Source: Arthrinium phaeospermum
Taxonomy: Eukaryota; Ascomycota; Sordariomycetes; Amphisphaeriales; Apiosporaceae
Length of the DNA stretch: 64,000 nt
Direction of reading: 5' to 3'
NCBI GenBank assembly: GCA_006503535.1
Contig: QYRS01000011.1
Span: 1,116,001-1,180,000, forward strand
Shown one piece after another: positions 34,252-44,601 of the stretch. Each line of letters starts with the position of its first letter. Positions within the stretch are counted from its first letter, which is position 1. The notes under the pieces were generated by a model. The model did not search any database. It worked only from the letters and a program-made list of their open reading frames with translations, and had not been told where the DNA came from. Made by a program: the position numbers and the translations under genes.

Positions 34252-35857
34252 ATGTCCCTCACCAACCTGTCCCAGAAAAGTCGCCCAGCATCAACAACAC
34301 CTTCTCGCCTGCCAGACAGAAAAGAACTGGGCTACCAACCATTCGAATATTGGAAAGGGCCGAAGCGAGTGCTCCCGCAGCCTATCAAAAAGCCCAATTC
34401 CGGCGGGACAGTTACCAGAATCGAAGAAATTCGGTTGCCTAACTCGAGTGGATATACTTCCACCGCGCAGCAACACCAATCCGCTGCTGTGCACACTTAC
34501 CCCATTGAGAAGGTTCGACCGGATACTTCACTGCATCCAGCTCTTGCCGCAAGTACAAATATGGGTTGGGAGCAGGCTCACAACGCCAACGGAGGTCAGG
34601 CCGGTCCTACCCCCTTTCAAGTCAGAGACGCCAACGGCCGAGTAGAGTTCATTTCGGAACCGCCCTCATACGATAACCAAGAGCTACCGCCACGCTCCAA
34701 CATGAGTCGCTACGTGGGCGTCCAGCCCTGGTACAAGCGCAAGCGCACCTGGGTCATCAGCGCCGTCGTCGTTATCATTGCCATCATTGTGGCCGTCGTC
34801 GCGGGTGTATTGGTTTCCAAGGCCAACCGCTACCCGGACTATACGAAGCTCAACTATTCGATCCAGGATACTTGTAAGTCAACCCACCCTTGGCAATTAA
34901 TGCTCGCCGCTGACACTGCACACAGACTCTGGCGAGAACTTCTTTGATCAGTTCGATTATTTTACAGGGTTCGACCCGGCCCAAGGTTTCGTTCACTACG
35001 TTCCCAAGGAGCAAGCCCAGCAACTTGTAAGTGTGATCTGCACCACGGTCGTCGCTGCCTTAGTGGATACCGGCTAACATGTCAATCAGAACCTCACCCA
35101 TGCCACTGCGAACAGCGCGGTCATGAAGGTTGACACTTCTGTTGGGCCCGGTTCGAATCCGGATGCGTCGACGGGTCGCTTCTCTGTCCGTGTCTCGTCA
35201 AAGAAGCAGTATAACAGCGGCCTGTTCATTTTCGACATCAAGCACACGCCTTTTGGCTGCGGCACATGGCCCGCGCTCTGGCTTGTAGACGAGAACGATT
35301 GGCCCAAGAGCGGCGAGATCGACATCATGGAGGCGGTCAACAAGGCCGACGAGGGCAACCAGATGACGCTGCACACTACCGACGGCTGCGACATGTCGGT
35401 CAAGCGCAAGATGACCGGCACCACTTTGCAGAAGGACTGCTTCAACGAGACGAATTCCAATGCTGGTTGCGGTGTGCAAGGCAACGATGCCAGCTACGGC
35501 GCCACCTACAACTCCGCCGGCGGTGGCATCATGGCCATGGAATGGCGCAACGAGGGCATCCGCATGTGGCAGTTTGGCCGTTCCTCCATCCCGGCCGACA
35601 TCACCTCCAAGAAGCCCGATCCTAGCACTTGGGGGATGGCAGCTGCCGACTTCCCCAACACGGACTGCGCCATGGACACGCACTTCCGCAACCAAAGCAT
35701 CATCGCTAACATCGACTTGTGCGGTCAACTCACCAACGCCGTGTACGCCGAAAGCGGGTGCCCCAGTAACTGCATGGACTTTGTGGCGAACAACCCGCAA
35801 GCTTTCAAGGATGCTTTCTGGGAGTTCGGTGCTTTTGATGTGTACAAGGCATCATAA
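34252..35857 (+). CDS. Membrane-anchored GH16 endo-1,3(4)-beta-glucanase
   Basis: A glycoside hydrolase family 16 enzyme hydrolysing (or remodelling) beta-1,3/1,4-glucan. Exons 34252-34873, 34926-35026 and 35090-35857 give 496 residues. It lacks a cleavable signal peptide. Instead about 160 hydrophilic residues precede one hydrophobic helix (about 167-188, VISAVVVIIAIIVAVVAGVLV) flanked by KRKR, so a type II membrane protein with the catalytic domain outside is inferred. The GH16 signature is GEIDIMEAV; by family rule Glu317 is the nucleophile and Glu322 the acid/base. Cysteines in the catalytic domain and NxS/T sites are consistent with secretion. Likely cell-wall modification at the plasma membrane. 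Confidence 0.93.
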
Positions 35858-36477
35858 ATGACTTGAGCTTATGTCTAATTCTTTATTTGGTTGGGATTAT
35901 TATCAAAACAGGCGCTGTTGATGGGGTTACATGTAGACGTGGGACTGGATGAAAATATTTATGAAATGTCCGCCCGCCCCTTGACACAAGAGGGCGATAG
36001 GTTCGGTATTCTACTTGTTAGCGAGGCGTTTTCATGGGGGTTATCATGGGAAGACTTGTCAGTTTATGTAGTTTCGACTAGATGTACTGGGCTCAGGCAG
36101 TCGTATAATCACAAGACGTGTCATGTTTATACCATATTTTAATCGTTGAGACGCTGAGACCATTGATCGGTATTGTTATTCCATTTCGCCATTTTGTTAT
36201 TATTCCATTTCACGCTGACCTTCAGCTTCTAAAATCCATGTTCAAGCGGAGATGTATCTTGCCAATTCAACCTGGTCTAAGAACGCCTTGATACTATGCA
36301 GCCAACCACCCAACGCCATAATACAGATATGAATCAAAGTGATTCCAGGGCCCGCCACATCATAACATATACAAGCCATTCCGGCATTATTGGCATTATA
36401 GGCACCAGTGTCTTTCTTCTGGTCATGCCAAGCTTTTACCCCTATTGTGTAGCCCCTATCGTGCTTATTTTCCCTCC
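35858..36477. other. Convergent intergenic region GH16 / TIM22
   Basis: 620 bases between two 3' ends. It holds motif cluster E (36170-36213); otherwise nothing. Confidence 0.5.
36170..36213. repeat. TTATTCCATTT pair, cluster E
   Basis: GTTATTCCATTTCGCC is followed after 11 bases by TTATTATTCCATTTCACG: two direct copies of TTATTCCATTTC. Confidence 0.5.
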
Positions 36478-37166
36478 TTACTCCTCGCCAGGACTGCGCA
36501 TGTAGGCGTCGATGGCCAGACTGAAGGCCGCGAAGGCCGCGCAGCCGCCGCCCACGGCCATGGGCCCGCCGCTGCGCGCGAGGATGCCGCCGGTGAGGCA
36601 GCCGGCGGCGACGCCGTTGGCCAGGTCGTTCTTGGCGCGGAAGCCCTCGATGCCGCACTCGATGCCGCTGAACATGGCGCCGACCTTGCCGAAGTTCTTG
36701 GCCATGCCCCACGACCGCTGGCCCATGTCCTTGAAGCCGATGGAGAGCTGCCGCCGCCACGGCATCTGTCCGATCGGCTGGCCCATCGGTCCGGTCGGGC
36801 CCGGCGCGCCGGCGGTGTGGTAGGGGGTGTCGTAGGACATCTATACAGGGTGAAGGGGTTGAGAGGTTAGTCCACTGGCTGGCTCGCTGGCTGGGCTGAG
36901 GGGCGCAAGTGAGTAGGGGAGGGGACGTACAGATGCCATGAACATTCCGAAGAGACCGCCCATGCCGAATCCCATGACGCCAGAGATCGCAGACTTGCCG
37001 AAACACGATTCCATGAATGCGCTCATCTAATAGTTTAAGTTAGCACTGCTGCTGCCATTGCGACTTTCACTCTGGGGAAGGAACTAACCGCCTTGACGTT
37101 GGGGTCCATCTGGCTGTTGTAAGCCGGCGCACCGGGCGCACCGCCGGAGTTTGGTAAGCCGTTCAT
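36478..37166 (-). CDS. TIM22: Mitochondrial inner-membrane translocase subunit Tim22
   Basis: The channel-forming subunit of the carrier translocase, inserting polytopic proteins into the inner membrane. Three exons (37166-37089, 37026-36931, 36840-36478) give 178 residues, as expected. Exon 2 carries the first helix region, [19 protein letters not shown]. Exon 3 carries [40 protein letters not shown] and the final Gly/Ala-rich helix, all characteristic of the Tim17/22/23 family. The N-terminus is Gly/Pro-rich and hydrophilic. All junctions are phase 0 between conserved blocks. The 3' neighbour GH16 is convergent. Confidence 0.94.
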
Positions 37167-37690
37167 GTCGCTGGTATGGGGGAGGTTATTTGACAGCAGA
37201 AATGGAAAATGAGTGACAGCTTCCTTCCCAACTTATTGAACTTCAAGATTACCAGGGAAGAGAGGTACGCTACTGTCACTGTGGGGGTGGATGGTGGTGC
37301 TTATCGCAAGACCATCAATTAGAGACTGGAAATAATTCTGCCACAGGCGACCGCATTCCCTAAAGTGGCACATGTGCTCATGTCGGACGATGTCGCGTTT
37401 GCCAAACTTGCCACCTTGATGTCGACTCTACTGAATGATCTTTTATGAGTACTGGATGCATGTATAGATGCTTCGATAGGCTACGAGTGTCATTATTTCT
37501 TTTTAGACTCTGGTTATCAATTAAATCAATGGAATTAACCCCCAGCACTCTGGCTACGCTACAGTGACTGACTTATATGACCGAATCATTTGAGAGCTAC
37601 AAGCATCATATTCTGTCTAATATAACCAGGCTTTATATTAGTGACAATGATTATCATTTCTCAACTACCTATGACCTCTTTGAAACCCTC
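37167..37690. promoter_or_regulatory. TIM22 upstream region
   Basis: 520 bases between the TIM22 start and the NmrA-like stop (same strand). AT-rich; no gene seen. Confidence 0.45.
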
Positions 37691-38593
37691 TTAATGATTC
37701 CAGCACCCCTTGTTATCCTCTAACCAAACCCCAAAATCCTGCATTTCTGGATAAGTCCTCCGGCAAACCTCGAGGTCACCCCCGTAACCTTCGGCTTTGA
37801 ACCACTTGAACATATCGCCCACGGTATCCTTCAGCACCAGTTTGACAGCCGATGCAATCGGGCAAGGGGACATGGGCATAGAGGTACCCACGACTTTCTT
37901 GAATATTGTCTCGGCCTCGGGCTGCGTCAGTTCGTCGCCGACGAGCGTGACTGCCTTGTTGCGGTACTCCTCCGGGTCCAGGAAGCTTTGCGCCGCGTAC
38001 CAGCCGATGTCCCGAGTGGCCACGAACTGCAGCTTCTTCTGCCCAAGCTGCTCCCACATCCGCGCGAAGCCCTTGCCGTGGATGTCGCCCGAGAGGTTCT
38101 CGAAGAACGTCACGGGCCGCAGGATCGTGTACGTCATCCCCTGGGGGCTCTTCTCCGTCCGGCGCTGGAGGTGCTTCTCGATGTTGTACTTGGCCGCGAA
38201 GTTCTTCACGTTCGTCGGGTTCGTCTCGGAGCGCTCCGGCCCCCCGCGGTCGCCCGACGAGTAGACGAAGTGCTGGACGCCGTGGAGGATGGCGGCGTCG
38301 ACCAGCGCCTTGCCTTGCGACTCCTCCGACTCCGAGTTGACTTGTACGCTGTAGACGCCCCACACCGGGCCGGCCGCCTCGAAGATGGCGTCGGGGCTGG
38401 TAAGATCGCCCGAGACGACCTTCACGTTTGGCAAGGCGGACAGCTTCTGTGCTCTGGTGCTCTGAGTGTCGCGCGTGACTGCGACAATGTCGAACTGCGA
38501 TGCTTGTGAAGAGGCGAGGAGATTATCAATGAGTGCTCCGCCCTGTTTGCCGGTCGCCCCCGTGACGAGGATAGTCTGTCGCGTTGCTGACAT
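37691..38593 (-). CDS. NmrA-like NAD(P)-binding protein
   Basis: An atypical SDR of the NmrA/HSCARG group. These bind NAD(P) and act as redox sensors (A. nidulans NmrA binds the GATA factor AreA) or as isoflavone-reductase-like enzymes. A single exon gives 300 residues from the ATG at 38593; 23 further upstream codons are open but start with TTG. The dinucleotide motif is TGATGKQGG (11-19). Other landmarks are SGDLTSPDAIFEA, WGVYSVQV, HFVYSSGDRGG and ILRPVTFFEN, all usual for the group. There is no YxxxK catalytic pair at the classical SDR spacing. Whether it is a regulator or an enzyme cannot be decided; it is not orthologous to NmrA on visible evidence. Confidence 0.85.
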   Translation of the reverse strand: MSATRQTILVTGATGKQGGALIDNLLASSQASQFDIVAVTRDTQSTRAQKLSALPNVKVVSGDLTSPDAIFEAAGPVWGVYSVQVNSESEESQGKALVDAAILHGVQHFVYSSGDRGGPERSETNPTNVKNFAAKYNIEKHLQRRTEKSPQGMTYTILRPVTFFENLSGDIHGKGFARMWEQLGQKKLQFVATRDIGWYAAQSFLDPEEYRNKAVTLVGDELTQPEAETIFKKVVGTSMPMSPCPIASAVKLVLKDTVGDMFKWFKAEGYGGDLEVCRRTYPEMQDFGVWLEDNKGCWNH

Positions 38594-39484
38594 GCTGAGG
38601 TATTGTGATATTGGCTTTACGCTTGCACTGACCAGATATCTAGATCTAAGTAATAATAGCAATGAGTATAATTAAGCTGCCATATTTGAAGGCGCGGCGA
38701 AGCCGTTTTTATCTCTCGAGTCCCCTCTCGCACTCGCAACCGTCACGACGGGACTTCTTGCGATCGGCTCCAACCATACTGGTCTAGCGATACACTTTAA
38801 CAGCCAAAGACGCCGCCAGCGAGGTTTGAGCGTCGTTTCTACACACTAAGCCGCACTCTCTTTGCGAGGACGAACATATAGCAGGATGCTAGTCGGTACC
38901 TTCAGTGCCACTGTCTAAGCTGGGGTTCACTAGCTCGATCTAGCCCCATCGCGGGTGCGAGTCGGCTGCGTAATTGCCCCGTCCAGGAGCCGGCCAGATA
39001 GTCTTGCCGCTTCTTGTCATGTTTGAGAGCTATCTCTTGCCAGTTGACATACTGAGAATATGGTATTCCAAGCTTGTTCCTGCGAACCGGGTCGTCTTCC
39101 AGGAGAGTAACATCATCCCCGGATCCTACTAATACCAATGCGAAAACCATTGGTTCTAAAGGCAATTACCTACGTGCAAAATGCGCTCGCTACAGCACAA
39201 GAAAATAAAAGAGATCACTCATCAAATCGGGTCATGGCTTAGGGGTATATTACTTGCTACGGAAGCGACGACTGTTGTGGTTAAAGTACTGGCAGCAAAA
39301 TGCGGAGGTGGGGCTCTCTCCACGCCGTTTGCCGCATCTAAACTCTTGAAGCCGAACAGCAAACCATGATTCAATGGCTATACAAATCTATCAAAAGCAC
39401 CCCGAGTATACAAAAAAAAAAGACACCAATTCTTCAGTCAAACTATATAGACTCGAATACAGCCGGAAAACGATGCAAAAATTG
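38594..39484. other. Intergenic region upstream of the NmrA-like gene
   Basis: 890 bases. On the minus strand, 39150-38902 is open from an ATG (about 82 codons, with LGIPYSQYVNWQEIALKHD in the middle). It looks protein-like in composition, but I recognise no family, and it may be a gene fragment or chance. The rest is empty. Confidence 0.35.
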
Positions 39485-39580
39485 TGGAGACACCGGGAAT
39501 TGAACCCGGGACCCCTTCCAAGCATTTATTGCTCATTTGAGCGATGCGAAGGAAGTATCATACCCCTAGACCATATCCCC
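39485..39580 (-). tRNA. tRNA-Ala (anticodon CGC) with a 24-nt intron
   Basis: Read on the minus strand this folds as a complete cloverleaf. The acceptor is GGGGATA/TGTCTCC with discriminator A. The D arm is GTC...GAT, the anticodon stem CTTCC/GGAAG, and the T arm CCGGG TTCAATT CCCGG. The loop TTCGCA...T gives anticodon CGC (codon GCG, Ala). An intron (39544-39521) sits at the canonical position after base 37 and contains the small hairpin GCTC-AAAT-GAGC. The third acceptor pair is G:U, the universal alanine identity element, which supports the call. The mature length is 72 before CCA. Confidence 0.93.
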
Positions 39581-42253
39581 ATTTGTTGAAATACGGACCT
39601 GTTTTCGGAGTATATATAGCTCAAGATTGATGCGCGGGACTAAGGGAGACATCTATGGTTTGATTGGTTGACTAGTGTAATGGGACCCACTCCATCTTGG
39701 TCCAATTGAGCAGCATCCAGCTTTGGTGGATGATGGCTTGACACGATGAACAACTCAGTGGCATTTGGTGCCCTTCTCTACAAGAAACATGCGTGGTCTA
39801 GAATCCATGAAAATTACTTGTTTGCCAATCGGTTCCTACGTGCCAGTCATCTTGGAACAGGAGGAGCCCAAGCCGAGTCCCAAGCACCTACTACTGCTAC
39901 ACCGGGTCAGCCGACGGCCAAGAAGGAGTGCAAATGGTTGCTATGGCGCTTGCTCTGAGCAATCTGTCACATTTGGAGACGTTTGTCAATCAAACCGGTA
40001 ACTGGATGTGGTACGAGATACAATGCCATGCAACGGCCCTGTCCAACTTCATTGTCATGCTTCATGGTTCGATATGCTGGTTGGTACCGAGTATAATGGA
40101 TGTAGGAGAGACCACGCCTACTGCATTCCTCGCACAACTTCCGCAGCCTCCACATCCGGTTCGGGACGCATGGCAAGTGCTCTTGTTCCTCCTTAATGTG
40201 CGTCGCGGGCACGTCCGAGGTAGTACGGAGGACTGATCGCAGCAGCGGTTCCCAGCGAGTACTCGCAGTCCAAACAGCTCCATGATCTGTTGGTCGGCCA
40301 GGTTGGGTCCATGGACATGAAAATGCATCGCGGCACGATGGCGGCGATAGCCACCGGCCAATCGCCAACGATGTATCCGTATGTACTGGTTCTTCGTGAG
40401 CAGAAGCCTCGACGTAGTCAAAAGGCCACTCCACTTGACCTCGCTGGCGTACCGTCTAAGAGAGGAGCAAAAAGGCAAAAACATACAACACCGAGGATTC
40501 CCAGGTCGTCACCGACCCTAGTACTAATTCGGCTCTCTGCTGCTTATATATGGGAGAGCGGACGGGATCCCTAGTATTCAGCAGGATATGGTCGTATGTA
40601 CCAGAAGCCGGACTTTTGGCGTACTATATTGGGTCATTGTGAAGATATCTGGGCACGAATTCGATTCGTGCGTGGGCTCGTCTGGGCCGAGGAAGGCCGG
40701 AACCAGGACAGGGGGCAAGAGTACACGATGCAGAAAATGAAGAGCAAGTCGGCCAGAGACGCCCGGAGAAAGTTCCACACGGCCTCCATGAGATGCATTA
40801 TCGCCGTGGACCTTGGGTCGAGCGTGGCCTCCATCGTAACAGCAGAGAATACATCTGGCTCTGCTGGCAATGGCACACGACCTCCGGGGCGCTGGATGTG
40901 GTTGACACCGACTTGGCGTCTCCGCTGTCCACGCTGCTGAGAGTCGGCGGTGTCGGCTCATTGATGCCACTGAGCCAAAGACTTCTTGGCCGGATCTCAC
41001 CGGCTACACCAGCTCAAAAATCCCGGGCTCGGCGACGAATCTGGGGCCGCCTCTTCCTTCTCTCTGGAGACTCGAGATTACGGAATCACTGGCCGGGTAC
41101 TGCCGACGAAGCATCAACACGATGGGTATCGAACCGTGAAATCAGAAGGGTACTTTGTATCAGTATTGCACCTGGCAGGCCGTTTCGAGGCCCGTGGGCG
41201 TTAATACGTTCCTCCACCACTGGCAGACTGTCGTGGTATACACCAGGCCAGGTTCTGCGAAATCGTCTTTTCTCGACTGAGATGCAAAACGATACTTCCA
41301 GCAGACTGGCTTCAAACACTCGTACCGCTTCCTAGAAAGCTACCTGAATCAGCGCCGAACCAAGCATGGAGGCAAGAAACGGCCTGTTGCCAGACGCTCG
41401 ACCTTGGTGACGATCTGGTGCAGTTTACACGCTGGTGTCAGTCTGCATGCAGCCCATATGCCAAGTTGGTACAAATGATATTCCACATCCGTTTATGAGT
41501 GTGTTATCCAGGCTCCCGAGCATGACCACGTGGATTGTCTGATGAAATGAAGGGTGCGTCTTTTCGGCTGCCCGCAGCAGTCACCCAGAGTATCGAAATT
41601 ACATGCTCTACACTTAACCACAATGATCATGTCAGTATGCTTCAAGGAGGGAAATGATTCGTTCCCCTGGGCTTCATCCAATGTCTGTAGGTCTCCCTCC
41701 GGCCTCCGTCGGGCTTGCCCTAAGAGTTACAATAACATGTTTAGTCTAGGTTGAGCAACTGTGAACTATCCTAGTAAACTCACAGCAAACACTCGCGGCT
41801 CTGCAGTGAATAGGTTCCCGTGTGTTTGATCGGTCTTCTTGAGTCAGTGGAGAAAAGTGCAAATCAGAAACTGGGGTAACGGAGCATCCACTGAAGCCGC
41901 CGATGCCATACGGTAATCGTAGGAAATATCCTCTCGTTGCTCATGTACTACCCAAGCAAGGAGTCATGTCACATATTGTAACAATTATCTGACTCTAAGC
42001 TATGTAAGACTCAAGAGAACCTGCGCAGGAGTTTGGTATGACTGGAACGGCTCAACCGGCGGAGGCCAGTCCGGGCTTCTAGACCCCGCTCCAGGTTCCC
42101 TTCTCATCATCCGGATGTCCAAGAGTCAACATAACCTGGCTCGCTTTGGTGTGTAGTAGTAGCTGAGAGGGGTATTATAAATCTAATGGACCCATTCATT
42201 CCAGTAAAAAAACTTATCAGATCCACAAAACAACAATCTGCAATCCAACCAGT
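39581..42253. other. 2.7-kb region without a recognised gene
   Basis: Several overlapping open frames exist (for example 40793-41335 plus; 40578-41000 minus; 39967-40434 minus). None starts cleanly, continues through introns or resembles a family I know. It could hold a decayed gene. The last 80 bases hold the promoter of the 2OG oxygenase, including a TATA element. Confidence 0.4.
42176..42182 (+). promoter_or_regulatory. TATA box of the 2OG oxygenase gene
   Basis: TATAAAT about 75 bases upstream of the ATG at 42254. Confidence 0.5.
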
Positions 42254-43545
42254 ATGTCTGTCGCCAAGTTACAGCTACGGACGGCACTCGGCCCTGTCTA
42301 TCGGGACGTCCTGCCGAACCCACCTCGGGACTGCACCCCAGATGAGATCCCCGTCATCGATCTAGGCCCTCTATTCTCCGACCAGTTGTCGGAGCGCCAG
42401 AAAGTGGCAGCCCAGATCAGGAAGGCATCCGTGAACACCGGTTTCTTCTACGTCAAGAACCACGGCATTCCTGCCGAGACCATCGCGAAGTGCAAGGAGC
42501 AAGGCCTGAACTTCATGCGTCAGTCCGCCGAGCAGAAGAACCGCATTTCATCCCGAGGCCACAGTCAGCACTTCAACGGGTATACAGGGTCAGCGGCCAC
42601 AAACATATCGCCGACCGAGAGCATCGACATCCGAGAGTCCTTCTCGTTTCGGTACTCGCCGGAGCTCGACCCGGACCATCCCATGGACATATCTTCGTTG
42701 CCCGAAGATGTGAGGCAGGGTATCCAGGGCGAGGACTTCGTCTGGGAAGGAACGGCACATCTTCCCAATTTCAAGGAGGATTGTGTTGCCTATTGGGCTA
42801 GCTGCTTGAAGTTGGCCAGGAAGCTGGTCAGGAGCTTCGCCCTTTCCCTAGACCTGGACGAACATTACTGGGACGACAAAGTAACACATCCCGGTGCCGA
42901 TTCCGTCTTCAACTACTATCGGCCCAGAACGGACCAGGAAACCAAGGACGAGTTTGTAGGCCTCGGGAGCCACACTGACCTTCAGCTGTTCACGCTTCTG
43001 TGGCAAGACAACATCGGCGGTCTACAGATCCTGACGAAGGAGGGACAGTGGATCAAGGTAGGCACACATCTGAGAAACAATCCAATGGCCAATACTGATG
43101 TCACAAAGGCCCGGCCAATCGAAGGGACCATCGTAGTGAACATCGGCGATTACATGATGCGGCTTTGCAACGATATATACATATCGACCGTCCACCGCGT
43201 GGCCAACGAGTCACCACTTGAACGAGTATCAATGCCATTCTTCTTCGGTGAGTACTCCTGTAACTGTATGATGACCAGAGCCGTTGCTCATTGTTATAGG
43301 TCTGAACTTCAATTGTGTCGAGGGTGTGGTGCCCTCTTGTGTCTCCGAGAGCAATCCAGCTAAATACGAACCTATTTCTGCTGGCGAGTGTATGTAGTCC
43401 TTCGTTGTCCCGGGAATCAATCATCCAGGCTATCTGACTAATCCTCACCACAGGGGTCCAGAAACGGTTCAAACAGGAGCGGAAAGCTTTTGATGAAAAA
43501 GCTGTGCCATCAGTTGCTCCGAGCGCGGTGGTCATCCAGGGTTGA
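42254..43545 (+). CDS. 2-oxoglutarate/Fe(II) oxygenase (isopenicillin-N-synthase-like fold)
   Basis: A member of the large plant/fungal DIOX family. Four exons (42254-43057, 43109-43247, 43300-43389, 43454-43545) give 374 residues. The N-terminal DIOX_N region includes IPVIDLGPLF and NTGFFYVKNHGIP. The jelly-roll core has the Fe ligands His240-x-Asp242 (GSHTDLQLFTLLWQD) and His297 (STVHRV), plus the 2OG-binding Arg307-x-Ser309 (ERVSMPFFF). All catalytic residues are therefore present. Family members oxidise small molecules such as flavonoids, gibberellins or fungal metabolites; the substrate here is unknown. No biosynthetic backbone gene is nearby, so a role in catabolism or detoxification is as likely as secondary metabolism. 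Confidence 0.92.
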
Positions 43546-43657
43546 AACCGGTTTCGGAACACCGCTTCTAAACCCTCAATAGCACTTGGGGCTTGAAGAG
43601 TGTGGATGGACTCAATGTTGTGTGCCGACTGGCTTGGCCGATAGTCATTAAATACCC

Positions 43658-44151
43658 TTAGAGAATCTTTTGAATAAGCTCGATGAGGTCAAAGAACGAT
43701 TCTCGGTTCGGCGTGGGCTTTTGGAGCCCAAGGCCTACGAGCAGAGTTCTGCCTTCCTCTGGGTTTTTACGTGCAATGTGACTTGCGATCTGCGCAGCGT
43801 AGAGCTGCCCCGAGGATTCACGCTCTTCGCCTCCACCGCCGAGTAGCGTCCTCGGGGTGAGATGAGTCAAGGGCAACAAGCTCGGGTTTGGGAGAGACAT
43901 CTCGGCAGCAGCTGGCGAAGGTGCTAGAAGTGGGACTTGGATCTGCCGCATGTTTAGTTGCGATCGTAGAGGGAGGGCAGCGAACCACTATATACCCATT
44001 GCGATAGCCTGCCTTCTTGAGACAAGGTGACCATGATCTTGTCTGCAAAGTTCATGACCATGGCTTCGGTGTCTATCCCGTCAATGAGGCCGTTTGCTTG
44101 TTTGGACGGCGCTGGGAAGGCCTCCTCCTTGATCTGAGAGAGGTCTGCCAT
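43658..44151 (-). CDS. Proteasome assembly chaperone 3-like protein (PAC3/Poc3)
   Basis: A small chaperone that with PAC4 supports alpha-ring assembly of the 20S proteasome. Two exons (44151-43996, 43942-43658) give 146 residues. The beta-strand block DKIMVTLSQEGRLSQWIQVP and the later TLLGGGGEERESSGQLYAAQ, ending in LLVGLGLQKPTPNRESFFDL, follow the layout of human PSMG3. The likeness is modest because the family evolves fast, so the name is a reasoned guess. The 53-nt intron joins SQW to IQVPLL in phase. It is head-to-head with ECM16 across 450 bases. Confidence 0.72.
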
Positions 44152-44601
44152 CTTCGCTGGAGTTTGATTGTAGTGGGAATAAAAGTGGCAGGTATTCTGG
44201 AAACGAAGACCACCCAGTAGGTTGCAGATGAGGTTGATATGTAGTGCTGGTTCTCTATGATGAATATCTCTAACGGGTAGGTTTTGGCAATGGTACTGGC
44301 AGCTTAAGCTTACTGCATGCTATACCGTCTGTAGTGGGGCAACTAAGGCACTCAGTGCAGGGAACCCCGCGCTAAGCTAAAGCGAGTGGGCCTCTGATTT
44401 CTGCCACCTGGGTCCGCCAAAATTTCATGTCCAGGAATCAGAGGTGATCAGTCTCATGAGCGACGGATTGATTTAGCACTCGAATCTATAGATGCGATCG
44501 ATATGAATTGTTAGCAACATTTCGCCTTCTCCCTTTTTACTTATATGGCGGCCAACTTTACAAATAATATTTGAGGTGCTTGACGAACTGGATAGAACAA
44601 G
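44152..44601. promoter_or_regulatory. Bidirectional promoter PAC3-like / ECM16
   Basis: 450 bases between two divergent starts. AT-rich near the helicase start; contains one GGAATAA half-site near 44173. Confidence 0.5.

Noticed and set aside
35146..35166. tRNA-like B-box (GGTTCGAATCC) in the GH16 gene
   Set aside because: Coding sequence for GSNPD inside a conserved exon; no A-box or cloverleaf around it.
39374..39589. Plus-strand 71-codon frame containing RHRELNPGPL
   Set aside because: This is the reverse strand of the tRNA-Ala gene; the peptide is a classic mis-translation of a tRNA T arm.
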